Below, piece after piece: positions 6,152 to 12,102 of a stretch of 12,102 nt of DNA. Source of the stretch: Paracoccaceae bacterium. GTDB lineage: Bacteria > Pseudomonadota > Alphaproteobacteria > Rhodobacterales > Rhodobacteraceae. The notes beneath the pieces are model-generated. The model was not told the origin of the DNA. It did no database searches and saw only the letters and a list, made by a program, of their open reading frames with translations. Within the stretch, counting starts at the first letter, position 1; each line of letters starts with the position of its first letter. The DNA lies in assembly GCA_024304875.1 (NCBI GenBank), contig JAMWZF010000006.1:1-12102 (forward strand), in the 5' to 3' direction. The position numbers were made by a program, and so were the translations under genes.

Positions 6152-6531
6152 CCTCCACCGCCGATGAGGGGGATGGGCCGGATCGGGACGGCAGTACGGA
6201 GGACGGCGTCGGCTACGGTCGTCCTCCGACAGCCACCCGGTTCCGGAAGGGCCAGAGCGGCAATCCGCGAGGTCGCCCCCCGAACCGGCACAAGGAGGCG
6301 CCCTACGAAGCGGTGCTGGGGCAGATGGTCACCATCCGCGAGGACGGCAGGGAGCGGCGTGTCACGGCCGCGGAAGCCTTCCTGCTGCGCCTGACCAAGC
6401 GCGGGCTCGAAGGGGATGGCCCGGCGGCACGAGACACCATGCGGGTTATCGAGCACGCCTCGCGCCGCAAGAGGGAGGCCACGGGAAGTGTCAGAGCAAA
6501 CCGGCTTGAGCGGGGCAGGGCGGGTGCGTAG
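6148..6531 (+). pseudogene. DUF5681 protein 2, 3' end replaced by IS6 element
   Basis: A second DUF5681 protein, 127 residues as it stands. The signature F-R-K-G-Q-S-G-N-P-R-G-R-P is at 32-44. The middle (AVLGQMVTIREDGRERRVT, then AAEAFLLRLTKRG) aligns with protein 1, showing tandem duplication and divergence. The start chosen is ATG at 6148, overlapping the previous stop as ATGA; the ATG at 6100 lies inside protein 1 and is less likely. The IS6 left end starts at 6484, exactly after codon 112, so the last 15 residues and the TAG at 6529-6531 are IS-derived. Continuing past the IS at 7303 I do not find the missing C-terminus, so the distal part was probably deleted. The shortened protein may or may not function. 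Confidence 0.8.
6484..6495 (+). repeat. IS6 left terminal inverted repeat
   Basis: GGAAGTGTCAGA. It pairs with the right end with three mismatches at positions 3-5. It replaces the reading frame of the second DUF5681 gene from codon 113. Confidence 0.65.
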
Positions 6532-6540
6532 CCTGCCGCC

Positions 6541-7248
6541 ATGACCCAGAAGCCCAGCCCGTTCCGGTATTTCAAAACCTCGCCCGAGATCATCCGCCTG
6601 GCGGTGATGATGTACATCCGGTTCCCACTGTCGCTCCGGAACGTGGAGGATCTGCTGCATGAGCGGGGTGTCGAGGTGAGCCACGAGACGGTGCGGTATT
6701 GGTGGAACCGGTTCGGGCCGATGTTCGCGGCGGAGATCCGGAAGCGCCGGGTGCTGGGCATGCGCTCGAGCCGGTGGCGGTGGCACCTCGACGAGATGTT
6801 CGTGAAGATCAACGGCAAGCAGCACTATCTGTGGCGGGCCGTCGACCACGAGGGCGAGGTGCTGGAGAGCTTTGTCACCGTCACACGGGACAAGGCGGCG
6901 GCTTTGAAATTCCTCAGGAAATCCATGAAGCGCCACGGCCGCCCTGTGGAGTTGGTGACGGATCTGCTCCCGACCTATGGAGCTGCCTTGAAGGAGATGG
7001 GGCGGGGAGATGACCGTCAAATGGGGAGGTGGACGAACAACCGGGCAGAGAATTCACACCTGCCGTTCCGAAGGCGCGAGCGGGCGATGCAGCGGTTCCG
7101 GCAGATGCGATGTCTGCAGAAATTCGCCTCCGTCCATGCCTCGGTCCACAACCACTTCAACCTGGAGCGCAGCCTCTCCTCCCGCCCGATCTTCAAGCAG
7201 AACCGCACCGCCGCCCTCGCTGAGTGGCGCGGCCTCTTTGCGGATTGA
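6541..7248 (+). CDS. IS6-family transposase
   Basis: A 235-residue DDE transposase that moves the surrounding element, probably by cointegrate formation as known for the family. A helix-turn-helix part (FPLSLRNVEDLLHERGVEVSHETVRYW, spanning about 28-54) precedes the RNase H-like core. The acidic triad fits D84 (WHLDEMF), D141 (VTDLLPTY) and E170 (TNNRAENSH), followed by the family signature PFRRRERAMQRFR. Length and all motifs are intact, so it is probably active. The start is the ATG at 6541; there is no clear ribosome site, which is common for transposases, and no earlier in-frame start inside the element fits better. Ten bases separate it from the stop of the truncated DUF5681 gene, so readthrough from the methyltransferase operon could express it. 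Confidence 0.95.
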   Translation: MTQKPSPFRYFKTSPEIIRLAVMMYIRFPLSLRNVEDLLHERGVEVSHETVRYWWNRFGPMFAAEIRKRRVLGMRSSRWRWHLDEMFVKINGKQHYLWRAVDHEGEVLESFVTVTRDKAAALKFLRKSMKRHGRPVELVTDLLPTYGAALKEMGRGDDRQMGRWTNNRAENSHLPFRRRERAMQRFRQMRCLQKFASVHASVHNHFNLERSLSSRPIFKQNRTAALAEWRGLFAD

Positions 7249-7290
7249 CGGATCAGCGCGTCCGTCCCCGCGGAGACTGGTTCGCATTCG

Positions 7291-7302
7291 TCTGACAGCA
7301 CC
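7291..7302 (-). repeat. IS6 right terminal inverted repeat
   Basis: Read leftward this is GGTGCTGTCAGA, the partner of the left end at 6484-6495. Further inward GCGAACC resembles GCAAACC of the left end, with an offset of five bases. Confidence 0.65.
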
Positions 7303-7341
7303 ATCGAGGCCGCTCGGAGCGGAACACGAGGTCGACCGTGT

Positions 7342-7359
7342 GGGGCGGTGGAATGCCCC
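7342..7359 (-). terminator. Weak hairpin after the Slam gene
   Basis: GGGGC at 7342-7346 and GCCCC at 7355-7359 enclose an 8-nt loop, about 30 bases past the Slam stop on the leftward strand. No T-run follows, so the terminator call is weak. Confidence 0.25.
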
Positions 7360-7388
7360 TCCGGTGCTGAGCCTCATGCCGACGGATC

Positions 7389-8765
7389 TCAGAAATTGGA
7401 AACGATGTTGAACCCGATCGAGATCTCGTTCCGGTCGTAGATGTCGATATTCGACCATGTCCGGCGGACCGTTATAGTCGTCTCCGGCGCAAAGCCGAAA
7501 TATTCCAGATCAGGCCAGAGGGCGTCGATTTGGAGGTCCAGAGACCGGTCCACCCGACCGTCCTCTGTGACGGACCATTTTCGGAAGTCACGCGAGGACG
7601 CACCGGCACGAATGCGCGGCTCGACAGGGCCAAGTCGCTCAAACGTGCGCGAAGCACTTACTCCGGTCGTCAATGAATCGATCGTCGCAGACTCCGAGGA
7701 TTGGTCGCGCACCCATATGCCCAGACTGTAGCTCGTCCCGGGTCCCAGGCGGCGGAGATACTCCATCGAAACGCCGAGCGTCTCGGAGTCGTTCAGCGGG
7801 TTGTCCAGCCGCTTCTCGAAGCGCGCGTTCAGTCCGTAGCGGAAGACGCTCGTAACGCCGGCCTCGACCGTTTGGCCGAGTGCGAGGTCAGCCCAGCGCG
7901 CCGTCGGCTCACCGCCGTACCAGCTTTGACCCAAGGTCGCGGTGATCGTGGTCGGCCCCAGGTCAGGCCAGATCACGCGATCGTGGCGGGCACCCACCGT
8001 GATGGCGCCGAAATCGAAGTCCGAGTTCCGAAGCTCCGGCGCGACCTCTTCAACCTCATCGTCCAGCCATATTCTCCTGAAGGAAAGACTGCCCAGAACG
8101 TAAGTCCGGGACAGATCGCTTTCTGCCAGACGATAGCTCAGCGATGTGCCCAGCGAAGCCTCGAGCCCGCTCAGTTGCCGTTCGGCCGCGTCGAGCTCGA
8201 ACGGCAACCCACCGATTTCGATCTCGAGGGTTTCCGAGCCGTTGTTCACGTTGTTCGAAGGCGAAAGCGAAAAGCGAAGTCTGGCGTTCAGCGGATTTTC
8301 CCGTTCGACCAGTCGGTAGGCGTCTTCCGTGCGCGCCCGGCGCACAGGATCCGGAGCAGCCTGCCGCGCCCTGCGAAGCCAGAACTGGGCCCGGGTGTAT
8401 CGCTCTTGATCGGCGAGATTGTTTGCAGTCAGGAGTGCGGCATCGAACTTCGTGTTGCCCGTCTCGGCGTATCGCCAGGCATCCGCCGAGACCTGTGCAG
8501 CAGCGCTGAATCGCCCTGCTCTGCGCAGCAGCAAGGACCGCAGGATCAAGGCCTCGGCATCGGTGGGAGACATCGCCAACGCAGCCGCCGCCATTTGGTC
8601 GGCAGCGACCAGGTCCCCGTTTTCCAACGCTTCACGGCCAAGTAGGACGGCCTCATCCTCGATAGACCCGTGAGAAACCTGCGCTTGTCCAGCAATCGCA
8701 CCAAGAAACGCAGTGGCTAGACACAGTCCGAAGCCACAGAAACGACGGAGAAATCTCTCACCCAT
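7389..8765 (-). CDS. Slam-like surface lipoprotein assembly modulator
   Basis: A 458-residue outer-membrane protein. A signal peptide (about 1-28, RR at 7-8, core GFGLCLATAFLGAIAG, cleavage near GQA/Q) leads to an alpha-helical TPR-like region (about 35-158, with LENGDLVAADQMAAAAL and LLRRAGRFSAAAQVS repeats). A beta-rich domain follows from about 160 to the end, opening with RFSLSPSNNVNNGS, the usual entry to the DUF560 (PF04575) barrel, and closing on a terminal Phe (NIVSNF), the BAM-recognition type of ending. This TPR plus 14-strand-barrel layout is that of Slam proteins, which in Neisseria deliver TbpB-like lipoproteins to the cell surface. The gene just upstream encodes such a lipoprotein. 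ATG at 8765 with AGGA about 7 nt ahead is preferred to a TTG at 8795, which would spoil the signal peptide. Confidence 0.85.
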   Translation of the reverse strand: MGERFLRRFCGFGLCLATAFLGAIAGQAQVSHGSIEDEAVLLGREALENGDLVAADQMAAAALAMSPTDAEALILRSLLLRRAGRFSAAAQVSADAWRYAETGNTKFDAALLTANNLADQERYTRAQFWLRRARQAAPDPVRRARTEDAYRLVERENPLNARLRFSLSPSNNVNNGSETLEIEIGGLPFELDAAERQLSGLEASLGTSLSYRLAESDLSRTYVLGSLSFRRIWLDDEVEEVAPELRNSDFDFGAITVGARHDRVIWPDLGPTTITATLGQSWYGGEPTARWADLALGQTVEAGVTSVFRYGLNARFEKRLDNPLNDSETLGVSMEYLRRLGPGTSYSLGIWVRDQSSESATIDSLTTGVSASRTFERLGPVEPRIRAGASSRDFRKWSVTEDGRVDRSLDLQIDALWPDLEYFGFAPETTITVRRTWSNIDIYDRNEISIGFNIVSNF

Positions 8766-8990
8766 AAAAAGTCCTGACGCAAATTGCGCCTTCAAAATCT
8801 GGCATCATGAGTTAGCCGCCAATTCTGGAAGTGCTCCAAATCCCATATCGACAGGCCTCAACGGGATCGGAGTGGTATCTTCTTCAGGTTGATCCCAATC
8901 ACTCCAGCAATGTACGAGGGGAGCACCCCGAGGGATGCCCCCAAAGTTACTGGAGAATACCTGGCAACAGAATACGATACGCTAGTGCCA
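8766..8990. other. Gap between lipoprotein and Slam genes
   Basis: The 225 bases hold no gene. In the leftward direction a GC-rich element at 8918-8942 can form GGGG/CCCC hairpins (8918-8921 with 8926-8929) or one larger imperfect stem. It may attenuate transcription between lipoprotein and Slam, allowing more lipoprotein than Slam, but lacks a T-run. A pseudoknot candidate follows at 8863-8905. A separate Slam promoter is possible, though I see no clear boxes. Confidence 0.4.
8863..8905 (-). ncRNA. Candidate H-type pseudoknot in lipoprotein-Slam mRNA
   Basis: In the leftward transcript GGAGTG (8905-8900) pairs with CACTCC (8874-8869), and GGGATC (8896-8891) pairs with GATCCC (8868-8863). 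The two 6-bp stems interleave with 3-nt and 16-nt loops, and the second strands abut with no gap, which allows coaxial stacking. It lies about 98 nt before the Slam start. Structure seen by eye; function unknown. Confidence 0.3.
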
Positions 8991-10040
8991 TCACGGAATG
9001 TCTTCCCGGGCGCTGAAGCCGCCTATTACCACGTATCCCTGGCCATCGACCGTCGTCCGGCCTTGCATGGTGCCACCGACCGAGTCGGCCTCGGGCCCGT
9101 AGAACGCACCGGAATACTGCATGTCGTCCGAGATCTGGCTCAACTCGGGATTGGATTCCAGAAGCTCCGCGTCGGGCGTCATCTCTCCCTCGAAGGCATT
9201 CGCCTGAATCTCGGCATCGTTCAGGAGGATCCGGCCCGCCTGCTGGAATTCATCCTCGACATCGGTCCCTGCGCGGACCTGAACATCGAGGTTATCGATG
9301 GCGCCGCTGACCGTGCCACTGCCGAAATCAGCGGTCATTGACAGATCGCCGAAGACATTGGCGTTGAAGTAGGACCAGTCCTCGTCGACCTTCCCGATCC
9401 GCAGGCTGGCATAGCCGAGATAGTCAACCGATGTGTTCGAGTTCTGCAGGGCGTCGATCATGGCGTCCTGGGTTTCGACACCGATGATGTTCTCGGACTG
9501 GAAGCCGACATCGGTGCCGATCTCGTTGTAGTAGACGCCGATGCGAACCGAGTAGCCGCTGGCAGAACTGCTGTCGAGAAGATCTCCGATGGCGAGGCCA
9601 GAATCGACGAACATGTCGAAGAAGATGCCCCCTGCCTCGATCGACACCGAGTTGTCGGTGATGCTTCGCGCATCCTCGATGCGGAACGTCTCTTCGATGC
9701 CGTTGCCGTCCGAGAAGGTGACAACTAGGTCGTCGCCGTCTCCTCTGATGGCGAAGCTTCCATTGACGGCGACATACCCCCCTCGGGTGGTGGCGCCGTC
9801 GCCGTAGTTTTCGATCCACGATGCTTCGGATACCTCTCTCGACGCGAAGGAGCGGTCGGAATCCAGTACATCCGCGATGTCCTGATCTTCATCGCCATCC
9901 CCATCGGTATCGGCGAAGATTCGAAGGGCCTGTTCGGACTCGGATATCAGACCATCCGGTCCATTGCCGCCCGAGCCGCCGCAGGCCGAAAGCGAAACGA
10001 TTGCCGATGTGGCCATCAGCATTCTTAGGTTGAGAACCAT
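8991..10040 (-). CDS. TbpB-like surface lipoprotein, likely Slam substrate
   Basis: A 349-residue lipoprotein. The signal peptide ends in the lipobox L17-S-A-C20, so C20 should be lipidated. A Gly/Ser-rich anchor (GGSGGNG) follows. Next is an Asp-rich segment near 44-54 (DTDGDGDEDQD), which may bind calcium or be a flexible spacer. The rest is beta-rich and ends with AFYGPEADSVGGTMQGR then VVIGGFSAR. This is the strand-turn signature of the C-terminal 8-stranded barrel of TbpB/HpuA-like, Slam-dependent lipoproteins ("transferrin-binding-protein-like" barrel, PF01298 type). Its ligand cannot be read from sequence: metal carrier, haem protein or adhesion are all open. ATG at 10040 with GGGGGA 8 nt ahead (10049-10054) is preferred to the TTG at 10043. 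The Slam gene follows 225 nt downstream on the same strand. Confidence 0.85.
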   Translation of the reverse strand: MVLNLRMLMATSAIVSLSACGGSGGNGPDGLISESEQALRIFADTDGDGDEDQDIADVLDSDRSFASREVSEASWIENYGDGATTRGGYVAVNGSFAIRGDGDDLVVTFSDGNGIEETFRIEDARSITDNSVSIEAGGIFFDMFVDSGLAIGDLLDSSSASGYSVRIGVYYNEIGTDVGFQSENIIGVETQDAMIDALQNSNTSVDYLGYASLRIGKVDEDWSYFNANVFGDLSMTADFGSGTVSGAIDNLDVQVRAGTDVEDEFQQAGRILLNDAEIQANAFEGEMTPDAELLESNPELSQISDDMQYSGAFYGPEADSVGGTMQGRTTVDGQGYVVIGGFSAREDIP

Positions 10041-10299
10041 CAAGAGTATCCCCCATTTAGATTTTTGCGACGCCCAAGCCGCGCCGCCATTGCTGCCGGC
10101 ACTCCAGAAATGCCGATCCTTGTTTGCCGTGCGTAAAGGTTAACAATGACCCCGGACCGGGTTTCATCACCCACCTGGGGGATGGACATTGGTTAATTGG
10201 CTGACGGCGGGCGATTCGCTCTCCCGCGGTCGCGCTCCCGGATGACGACAGGGCAATCACACACCCCAGGAAGGCTTCTTCGCAGGTTCGAGGTTCGAC
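10041..10299. promoter_or_regulatory. Control region upstream of the lipoprotein gene
   Basis: The gap of 259 bases between the LuxR-type regulator and the lipoprotein it may control holds several symmetric sequences. A perfect inverted repeat CCCGG-A-CCGGG is at 10151-10161. An imperfect dyad ATCACCC-acct-GGGGGAT is at about 10166-10183. Two GGTTAA copies are at 10138-10143 and 10191-10196, the first inside GGTTAAC. These are the best operator candidates in the window. No convincing sigma-70 boxes are seen. No strong terminator follows the regulator gene, so partial cotranscription is possible. Confidence 0.4.
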
Positions 10300-11445
10300 C
10301 TAATCCAGACCAGTGATGGACGTCGCCATTGCGAGCCGGAGAACGTCCAGACGCGACCGGCAGTCGAGTTTCCCGCAGGCCGCCTTGATCTGGTCGCGGG
10401 TCGTCTCGATGCTGGTATTCCGGTAGTCCGAGATTTCGAGCGTCTCCAAGCCCCGGACCAGCAGGTCACAGACCTCCAGCTCGGCAGGGGACAGAACGCC
10501 CAAGGCACCGATCCCGCTCGTGTTCAATCGCCTGGTGCTCTCGGGATCTATGAGCAGCAGCAAGACGACAGGCTCGGACGCGACGTCGCGGTTCCGGGTG
10601 GGGACGGCGCGCAGGATCAACGGCCGACCCTGAGAGGGCCTGGGGAGGGCAAGCGTCAGCTGGTCCGGCGGGGTCCCGGGCCGTCCGGCGGCCGCCAGCA
10701 GATCGAGGAGGGCGTGGGTATCGGACGCGGTGTCGCCGAGGAGCCGCTGCGACACCTCCGATATTCCGTCTCGGTCATGCGTGATGGCCCGGAAGGTCGC
10801 ATTCGACGCAATCGTCCTGCCGTCGTGCGTGCAGAAGGCGGCGCCGAAATCCAGCTGGTCGAACAACGTCATCATCCGATCGTAGCTTTCCGCCAAGGCT
10901 CTCATCACCCGCATGGTCTCAAGGGTGCGGGAGAAAAGGGGAAAGACGAGGGGCGCGATGCGCCGCAGAGGCAAGGTGCTCTCATGAGGCGCGCTGTCGT
11001 GAACGGCGAGGCAATCGAGATGCGGCCCGACGTCATTGACCTTCATGACGCTTCGGGCCTTGCCGCCCGTCACTCCAAGTACCCTTTGTCTCCACTTGTT
11101 GGCGGTGGCCAGTTGCTCGGGCGAGGCGACGAGGTCGAACTCGCTGATCACCCTCCCGGGAGGGTGACGCGAAAGCGACGCATATATCGGATAGTCTTCC
11201 TGGCCATCCCCGGCCCGCGCAGCCTCCGAAACCGCCTGCGCCGCTTTCGAATGGATCGCATTTGAACCGAATATCAGTGGCATACGGCCGTCTTCGAAGT
11301 CGTATGCCAACAGGATGACGGCTTTCGCATCCAGTTCCGCAGTCACGAGATTGCAAAGCTCGCGCCATGAGTTCGGCCGCGTGGTTGCGTCAATCGCCGC
11401 AAGTGAAAGGTCCAGCAGCCTTTCAGCAGAGATGTCCCCGTTCAT
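10300..11445 (-). CDS. LuxR-type transcriptional regulator with N-terminal sensor region
   Basis: A 381-residue regulator. Residues about 316-375 form a LuxR/FixJ helix-turn-helix: LSPAELEVCDLLVRGLETLEIS, then TSIETTRDQIKAACGKL and RSRLDVLRLA, matching the family pattern L-(T/S)-x-x-E-x-x-V...I...T-V/R-x-x-(L/I)...K-L...R-x-x-(L/V). The N-terminal about 300 residues have no phospho-acceptor receiver domain. They look like an alpha/beta GAF- or PAS-like sensor, with DQLDFGAAFCTHDGRTIASNATFR near 200-225 resembling a PAS opening. The signal is unknown. ATG at 11445 is the only good start, but its ribosome site is poor (upstream AAGTTAATCCC), suggesting low expression. It lies upstream of the lipoprotein/Slam genes in the same direction and is their likely regulator by position. 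Confidence 0.85.
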   Translation of the reverse strand: MNGDISAERLLDLSLAAIDATTRPNSWRELCNLVTAELDAKAVILLAYDFEDGRMPLIFGSNAIHSKAAQAVSEAARAGDGQEDYPIYASLSRHPPGRVISEFDLVASPEQLATANKWRQRVLGVTGGKARSVMKVNDVGPHLDCLAVHDSAPHESTLPLRRIAPLVFPLFSRTLETMRVMRALAESYDRMMTLFDQLDFGAAFCTHDGRTIASNATFRAITHDRDGISEVSQRLLGDTASDTHALLDLLAAAGRPGTPPDQLTLALPRPSQGRPLILRAVPTRNRDVASEPVVLLLLIDPESTRRLNTSGIGALGVLSPAELEVCDLLVRGLETLEISDYRNTSIETTRDQIKAACGKLDCRSRLDVLRLAMATSITGLD

Positions 11446-11553
11446 GGGATTAACTTAGCGAGGCGCGAAGGCAGGTGTCAAAGGACCGACGATTTCACAA
11501 TGCTCTCGCCGGGGGCGTGCGCGTCGAGGGCGCTGCCAGGGTCCGCCGAACAG

Positions 11554-11568
11554 GACGGTGCGACCGTC
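11554..11568 (-). terminator. Hairpin after the glpR-like gene
   Basis: A perfect 6-bp stem (GACGGT/ACCGTC) with a 3-nt loop, 21 bases past the repressor stop on the leftward strand. CTGTTC follows instead of a full T-run, so it is a probable but imperfect terminator separating glpR from the LuxR-type gene. The rest of 11446-11589 holds no gene I can support. Confidence 0.35.
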
Positions 11569-11589
11569 GAGCAAGGCCAAGCGACCGCA

Positions 11590-12102
11590 TCAGTCAGCCT
11601 CGTCACCCTTGGTCGAGGAATCGCATACCCGCAGATCGGTGTTCCATTCCCGGCACTTCGCCTGAAGCGACGTCGGGACAGGCAGATCGGTATAGAAGGT
11701 ATCTATCTCGGACAGTCGCGTGATGCGGGCAGGGGCGCGGCGGCGGAACTTGGAGTGATCGGCGACGAGAATCCGCCTGCGCGAATGATTGAGGATGGCC
11801 TGGCTCACCCCGACCTCCTGCAGGTCGTAATCGAGGATGTCCCCGTCGGGGTCGAGCGCCGAGCAGCCGATGATCCCGATGTCGAACTTGAACTGCTGGA
11901 TCGTCTGAACGGCAAGTTCGCCGATCAGGCCGCCGTCGGAGCGGCGCAGGACCCCACCGGTGACGATGACACGGAAGTTGGCGTTCTGCCCGATGATGTT
12001 GGCGACGTTCATGTTGTTCGTCACGACCATCAGGTTCTCGTGGCCCAGCAGCGTTTGCAGCGACCGCAGGTCCGCTCCGTGCTGAAGCATCAACGTCGCG
12101 GT
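11590..12102 (-). CDS. GlpR/DeoR-family repressor C-terminal domain, 5' end chimeric and outside window
   Basis: The frame is open to the window edge (170 residues seen). From about 12040 leftward it is the sensor (DeoRC) domain of a GlpR-like glycerol-3-phosphate repressor: NLMVVTNNMNVAN, VTGGVLRRSDGGLIGELA, FDIGIIGCSALDPDGDILDYDLQE, and ILVADHSKFRRRAPARI, ending about 25 residues later. A normal protein would have the GTTT phosphate-binding segment just before NLMVVTNN. Here that place holds TLMLQHGADLRSLQTLLGH, which reads as the end of an XerC/XerD tyrosine recombinase, including the conserved LLGH histidine. The GTTT motif and the N-terminal helix-turn-helix are therefore missing or displaced. 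The GlpR call is firm; whether this is a real fusion, a broken gene or an assembly joint is open. Confidence 0.75.
   Translation of the reverse strand, partial: TATLMLQHGADLRSLQTLLGHENLMVVTNNMNVANIIGQNANFRVIVTGGVLRRSDGGLIGELAVQTIQQFKFDIGIIGCSALDPDGDILDYDLQEVGVSQAILNHSRRRILVADHSKFRRRAPARITRLSEIDTFYTDLPVPTSLQAKCREWNTDLRVCDSSTKGDEAD

Larger units (their letters stand above)
6484..7302 (+). mobile_element. IS6-family insertion sequence, 819 bp
   Basis: The element is bounded by imperfect terminal inverted repeats, 6484-6495 and 7291-7302 (9 of 12 matching, both ending in TGTCAGA inward), around a single IS6-type transposase. The 819-bp length fits the family, whose well-known members are about 0.8 kb. 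IS6 elements normally make an 8-bp target duplication. The flanks here (AGGCCACG and ATCGAGGC) do not match, consistent with a deletion or with cointegrate-type movement next to the element. It marks the border between the methyltransferase/DUF5681 operon and the surface-lipoprotein locus. Confidence 0.8.

Noticed and set aside
5995..7020. Leftward 341-residue frame across DUF5681 and the transposase
   Set aside because: It spans the IS border and the complement of a complete DDE transposase, so it cannot be an ancestral gene.
6475..7311. GAGGCC on both sides of the IS6 element as a target duplication
   Set aside because: The matching six bases are at 6475-6480 and 7306-7311, three bases away from both inverted-repeat ends, and IS6 elements duplicate 8 bp directly at the ends. 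Probably chance.
7701..8645. Rightward 314-residue frame opposite the Slam gene
   Set aside because: It is the shadow of a gene with signal peptide, TPR region and barrel, and has no domain of its own.
11475..11723. Small rightward frame over the glpR end
   Set aside because: It is Arg/Ser/Pro-rich, has no ribosome site and is opposite a conserved repressor domain.

Overview
The window looks like an accessory region of a GC-rich alphaproteobacterium, most probably Rhodobacterales (Rhodobacteraceae/Paracoccaceae). This rests on the DUF3489-DUF2924-serine recombinase trio, the ParB-like/DNA methyltransferase plus DUF5681 pair typical of alphaproteobacterial prophage-like modules, a GlpR of the rhodobacterial type, and a Slam/surface-lipoprotein pair. 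The assignment is by protein character only.

Left part (1-7302), a mobile-element mosaic beside a tRNA. It opens with the 3' end of a tRNA-Ser. A gene-free stretch (44-445) follows, with recurring AACAGG motifs and two hairpins. Next is a leftward operon, DUF3489 -> DUF2924 -> large serine recombinase (2843 down to 446), with 4-nt stop/start overlaps at both junctions. Diverging from it is a rightward operon, ParB-like/DNA methyltransferase -> DUF5681 -> DUF5681 (4323 to 6531), also with 4-nt overlaps. Between the operons lies about 1.3 kb with a secreted-protein gene (3418-3924). It is bracketed by two 123-bp direct repeats of about 92% identity, which are two copies of the leader and first codons of the methyltransferase gene; the upstream copy is a dead 27-codon remnant. 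An IS6-family element (6484-7302) cuts off the second DUF5681 gene and supplies its last 15 residues and stop.

Right part (7303-11589), a leftward surface-protein locus. A LuxR-type regulator (11445-10300) precedes a TbpB-like lipoprotein (10040-8991), which is followed by a Slam outer-membrane protein (8765-7389). By analogy with neisserial Slam systems, the Slam protein would move this lipoprotein to the cell surface. The 225-nt gap between the two genes can form an H-type pseudoknot in the mRNA.

Right edge (11590-12102). The C-terminal sensor domain of a GlpR/DeoR repressor is preceded in frame by residues that read like the C-terminus of an XerD-type tyrosine recombinase instead of the expected DeoR GTTT segment. 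This is either a real recombination joint or an assembly chimera. The window ends 54 nt into it.

Most worth following up: the repeat-bracketed cargo between the two mobile operons, the Slam/lipoprotein/LuxR locus, and the XerD-GlpR joint.
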